Below, one piece after another: positions 5,880 through 7,311 of a DNA stretch of 7,311 nucleotides. This DNA is from Phycisphaerae bacterium (GTDB lineage: Bacteria > Planctomycetota > Phycisphaerae > UBA1845 > PWPN01). A program made the position numbers and the translations under genes. Within the stretch, counting starts at the first letter, position 1, and the number at the start of each line of letters is the position of its first letter. A model generated the notes under the pieces. That model saw only the letters and a list, made by a program, of their open reading frames with translations, was not told where the DNA came from and did no database searches. The stretch is from the NCBI GenBank assembly GCA_026647385.1, contig JAPKGY010000137.1, forward strand, positions 1 through 7,311, read 5' to 3'.

Positions 5880-6013
5880 GTCCAGAGGATGCGGCTTTCA
5901 ACCCGTTGAGAAACCCCTGCCCGACGGCGCCGTCGGGAGGTTGGGCATGGCACGGCGACGCGGCCTGCGCAGGCGAGTATGCGCCTGAGGCCTCTGGACT
6001 TTCCGAGGAGGTG
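5880..6013 (+). ncRNA. Candidate structured cis-regulatory leader with alternative Shine-Dalgarno pairing
   Basis: GTCCAGAGG (5880-5888) is perfectly complementary to CCTCTGGAC (5991-5999) and encloses three local hairpins. These are 5896-5912 (6 bp, one bulge, CCCG loop); the perfect 18-base palindrome CCCGACGGCGCCGTCGGG (5920-5937), extended by CCT/AGG across a bulged G; and 5962-5992 (11 bp with a 3-base GCG bulge and AGTATG loop), which abuts the closing helix when that helix is trimmed to 7 bp. The 3' strand of the closing helix can instead form 5991-5998 with 6002-6008 (7 bp, one bulged U, CUU loop), which masks GAGG of the Shine-Dalgarno sequence GAGGAGGTG (6005-6013). The two states exclude each other. 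This layout is that of a translational riboswitch or protein-binding leader. I could not match it to any riboswitch class I know, and all pairing was found by eye. Confidence 0.5.
6006..6013 (+). promoter_or_regulatory. Strong ribosome binding site of the secreted protein gene
   Basis: AGGAGGTG is a near-perfect anti-Shine-Dalgarno match, with the AGGAGG core ending 6 bases before ATG 6018. It fixes the start, and the signal peptide begins directly at that ATG. Its first half can be paired by the upstream sequence 5991-5998. Confidence 0.85.
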
Positions 6014-6017
6014 TAAC

Positions 6018-7311
6018 ATGAGACGAGCAAGAATCGGGGCGGGACTCATCGCGGCGCTGGGGCTGTTGTGGTTCACCTCGCCCGCGCCGGCGTACACCAT
6101 TGCCGCCGGCCTCACATTGGACCTCCATCAGGATGTTCCGTGTGATCCATTCCTGAACAACTGCCCCAACGACTTCCATGTCGAGGGGATGATCTGCACG
6201 AAAACGGGTTCGACACCCGTGCTCGCCCGGCATCTGGATGGGCCCTTCCTCAACTTCTCATCCAGCGTCACCTATGTTGGGGACTGCTGGTGGAAATTCA
6301 CCGCGGACTGGTGGGGGCTCTCGCCGAACTGGCCGGGCGGGATTCCCTACTGCACCATCATTCACCTCGGCCTGCTTTTCGACATTCAGGACGAAAACAC
6401 GATCATCGATCTGATCGGATGGTGGACCCGAAACGGCATTCCCATCGGTCAAATCCACGGGACGCTCCGCAATGGCGGCTTCACGCCTGTACTGGGCTTC
6501 GACGTAACCCCGTTTCCGGTGGGGCCGCCGCCGTCCGGGTCGGCTGCACGAATCGGCAACGGCATCATCGAACCGATCGGCAAACCGATTCCCCTGCCTC
6601 CGCCCGGCCCCATGCCCATCGAGCTCCGGGTGACCGAGCTCGATGTGGTGGCGTTCGAGCGCGAGGCGCTCCCACCCGGCTGGTTCGACGAACTCCGCGA
6701 GGGCGGAATGCAGGAGATGTGGGATTGGGTTCCGGTCTTACACGCCTCCGGTGAGGATGTTGCGCCCGCGCGTCCGCTCTACATGGTGCCGGATTCATTC
6801 TTTGACGTTTTCCTGGAGATCGCAGGCGGCGGTGGCGGCGGGGGGGCGATCCATACTGCCTGGCCCGTGACCGTTCCGGCGAACGGCCTGCTGTTTATTC
6901 GCAGCAAGAGGCAGTTCGTCAACAATGCCGGCCAACTCGAGCCGGGGGACGGAATCTGGGAGTGGCATATCCATCAGGCTCAAGGGCCCGAGGCCTGCTG
7001 CTTCGACGATGGGTCGTGTCTGGTGATGACCCCGCCCGACTGCCTCGCCCGCGGGGGCTTCCCTCAAGGCCCGAATACCGTCTGCGATCCGAATCCCTGC
7101 CCGCAGCCGCCGAAAGAGCCGTGCTGCTGGCTCGATGGCTCGTGCTCCTATGTCCCCCTCGGATTGTGCATCCCGATGGGTGGCAGACCGCCGCAGGCCG
7201 GCGCATGCCTCCTCTGCGACGAGGTGACGATCGATCCCCTGTTCAATGTGATCGGGCGCAAGCAGGGCCAGGGGCCGGAACCTCGCCCCCAACTGATGCT
7301 CATGGCCCACC
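6018..7311 (+). CDS. Secreted cysteine-rich protein of unknown function, 3' end outside the window
   Basis: The frame is open from ATG 6018 to the right edge: 431 complete codons and no stop. Residues 1-25 are a classic Sec signal peptide: basic MRRAR, a hydrophobic core (about 6-19), and APA before Tyr26 as signal peptidase I site. The mature part has scattered Cys (42, 49, 60, 90, 112), Trp-rich patches (DCWWKF at 89-94, DWWG at 97-100, GWW at 134-136), a Pro-rich linker (about 166-200) and a run of seven Gly (270-276). Residues 327-400 hold two Cys repeats of about 42 residues: CC-x5-C-x7-C-x13-C-x4-C, then CC-x5-C-x7-C-x12-C-x2-C, each with a DGSC core and a central Gly-Gly. I recall similar repeats in planctomycete exported proteins; disulfides would fit an extracytoplasmic place. 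No catalytic motif is recognised. A C-terminal anchor such as PEP-CTERM cannot be judged because the end is missing. Confidence 0.87.
   Translation, partial: MRRARIGAGLIAALGLLWFTSPAPAYTIAAGLTLDLHQDVPCDPFLNNCPNDFHVEGMICTKTGSTPVLARHLDGPFLNFSSSVTYVGDCWWKFTADWWGLSPNWPGGIPYCTIIHLGLLFDIQDENTIIDLIGWWTRNGIPIGQIHGTLRNGGFTPVLGFDVTPFPVGPPPSGSAARIGNGIIEPIGKPIPLPPPGPMPIELRVTELDVVAFEREALPPGWFDELREGGMQEMWDWVPVLHASGEDVAPARPLYMVPDSFFDVFLEIAGGGGGGGAIHTAWPVTVPANGLLFIRSKRQFVNNAGQLEPGDGIWEWHIHQAQGPEACCFDDGSCLVMTPPDCLARGGFPQGPNTVCDPNPCPQPPKEPCCWLDGSCSYVPLGLCIPMGGRPPQAGACLLCDEVTIDPLFNVIGRKQGQGPEPRPQLMLMAH
6996..7217 (+). repeat. Two in-frame Cys-rich repeat units within the secreted protein
   Basis: Codons 327-368 and 369-400 encode homologous units beginning CCFDDGSC and CCWLDGSC. 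Shared spacing is C-x5-C-x7-C, with Gly-Gly four residues after the third of these Cys. The second unit is shorter near its end (x12 and x2 in place of x13 and x4). They have diverged at the DNA level, so the duplication is old. Confidence 0.75.

Noticed and set aside
5880..6013. Known riboswitch class (c-di-GMP, cobalamin, SAM, fluoride) as identity of the leader
   Set aside because: I could not find the conserved core sequences of these classes; naming one would be a guess.
6795..7310. Minus-strand frame open to the right edge
   Set aside because: It lies opposite the secreted protein gene, which has a signal peptide, a strong ribosome site and Cys repeats; the minus frame shows no motif.
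1..7311. CRISPR array, insertion sequence, tRNA or rRNA
   Set aside because: No regularly spaced repeats of the right size, no transposase or terminal inverted repeats with target duplication, and no tRNA cloverleaf or rRNA sequence were seen.

Overview
The window is GC-rich bacterial DNA. It carries four co-directional genes of a Tad (tight adherence, type IVc pilus) locus: cpaE/tadZ, cpaF/tadA, tadB and tadC. A gap of about 950 bases follows, then the 5' part of a gene for a secreted cysteine-rich protein that runs off the right edge. The paired C-terminal Cys repeats (CC-x5-C-x7-C with Gly-Gly) look to me like a repeat common in secreted proteins of Planctomycetes, especially Phycisphaerae. 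Together with the high GC and the Tad gene style, this suggests a planctomycete, but that assignment rests on memory of the family and not on a search.

Layout. 1-387: no convincing gene; a possible promoter near 102-130 and several hairpins that would lie in a long untranslated leader of cpaE. 388-1587: CpaE/TadZ, an atypical ParA/MinD-type protein with a degenerate receiver-like N-terminus. 1599-3050: CpaF/TadA, the secretion ATPase with all its motifs intact. 3051-3130: an 80-base gap with a long imperfect hairpin and a second hairpin covering the tadB ribosome binding site. 3131-4111 and 4116-5066: TadB and TadC, the two inner-membrane platform proteins. 5067-6017: noncoding, with a weak terminator candidate, a C-rich repeat-bearing stretch, an AT-rich island with a possible promoter, and a strongly structured leader just before the last gene. 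6018-7311: secreted protein, partial.

How the genes fit together. CpaE would place the machine in the cell, CpaF would power it by ATP hydrolysis, and TadB/TadC would form the membrane platform on which pilin is assembled or retracted. Pilin, prepilin peptidase, secretin (RcpA/CpaC), RcpC/CpaB, TadD and TadE/F/G are not in the window and must be encoded elsewhere if the system works. The secreted protein has no evident functional tie to the Tad genes beyond being adjacent and on the same strand.

The most interesting signal is the leader at 5880-6013. A 9-bp helix encloses three hairpins, and its 3' strand can alternatively fold with the Shine-Dalgarno sequence of the downstream gene. This is the arrangement of a translational switch, and I cannot match it to a known riboswitch class. 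All RNA structure calls were made by eye in GC-rich DNA and need folding and covariation tests.
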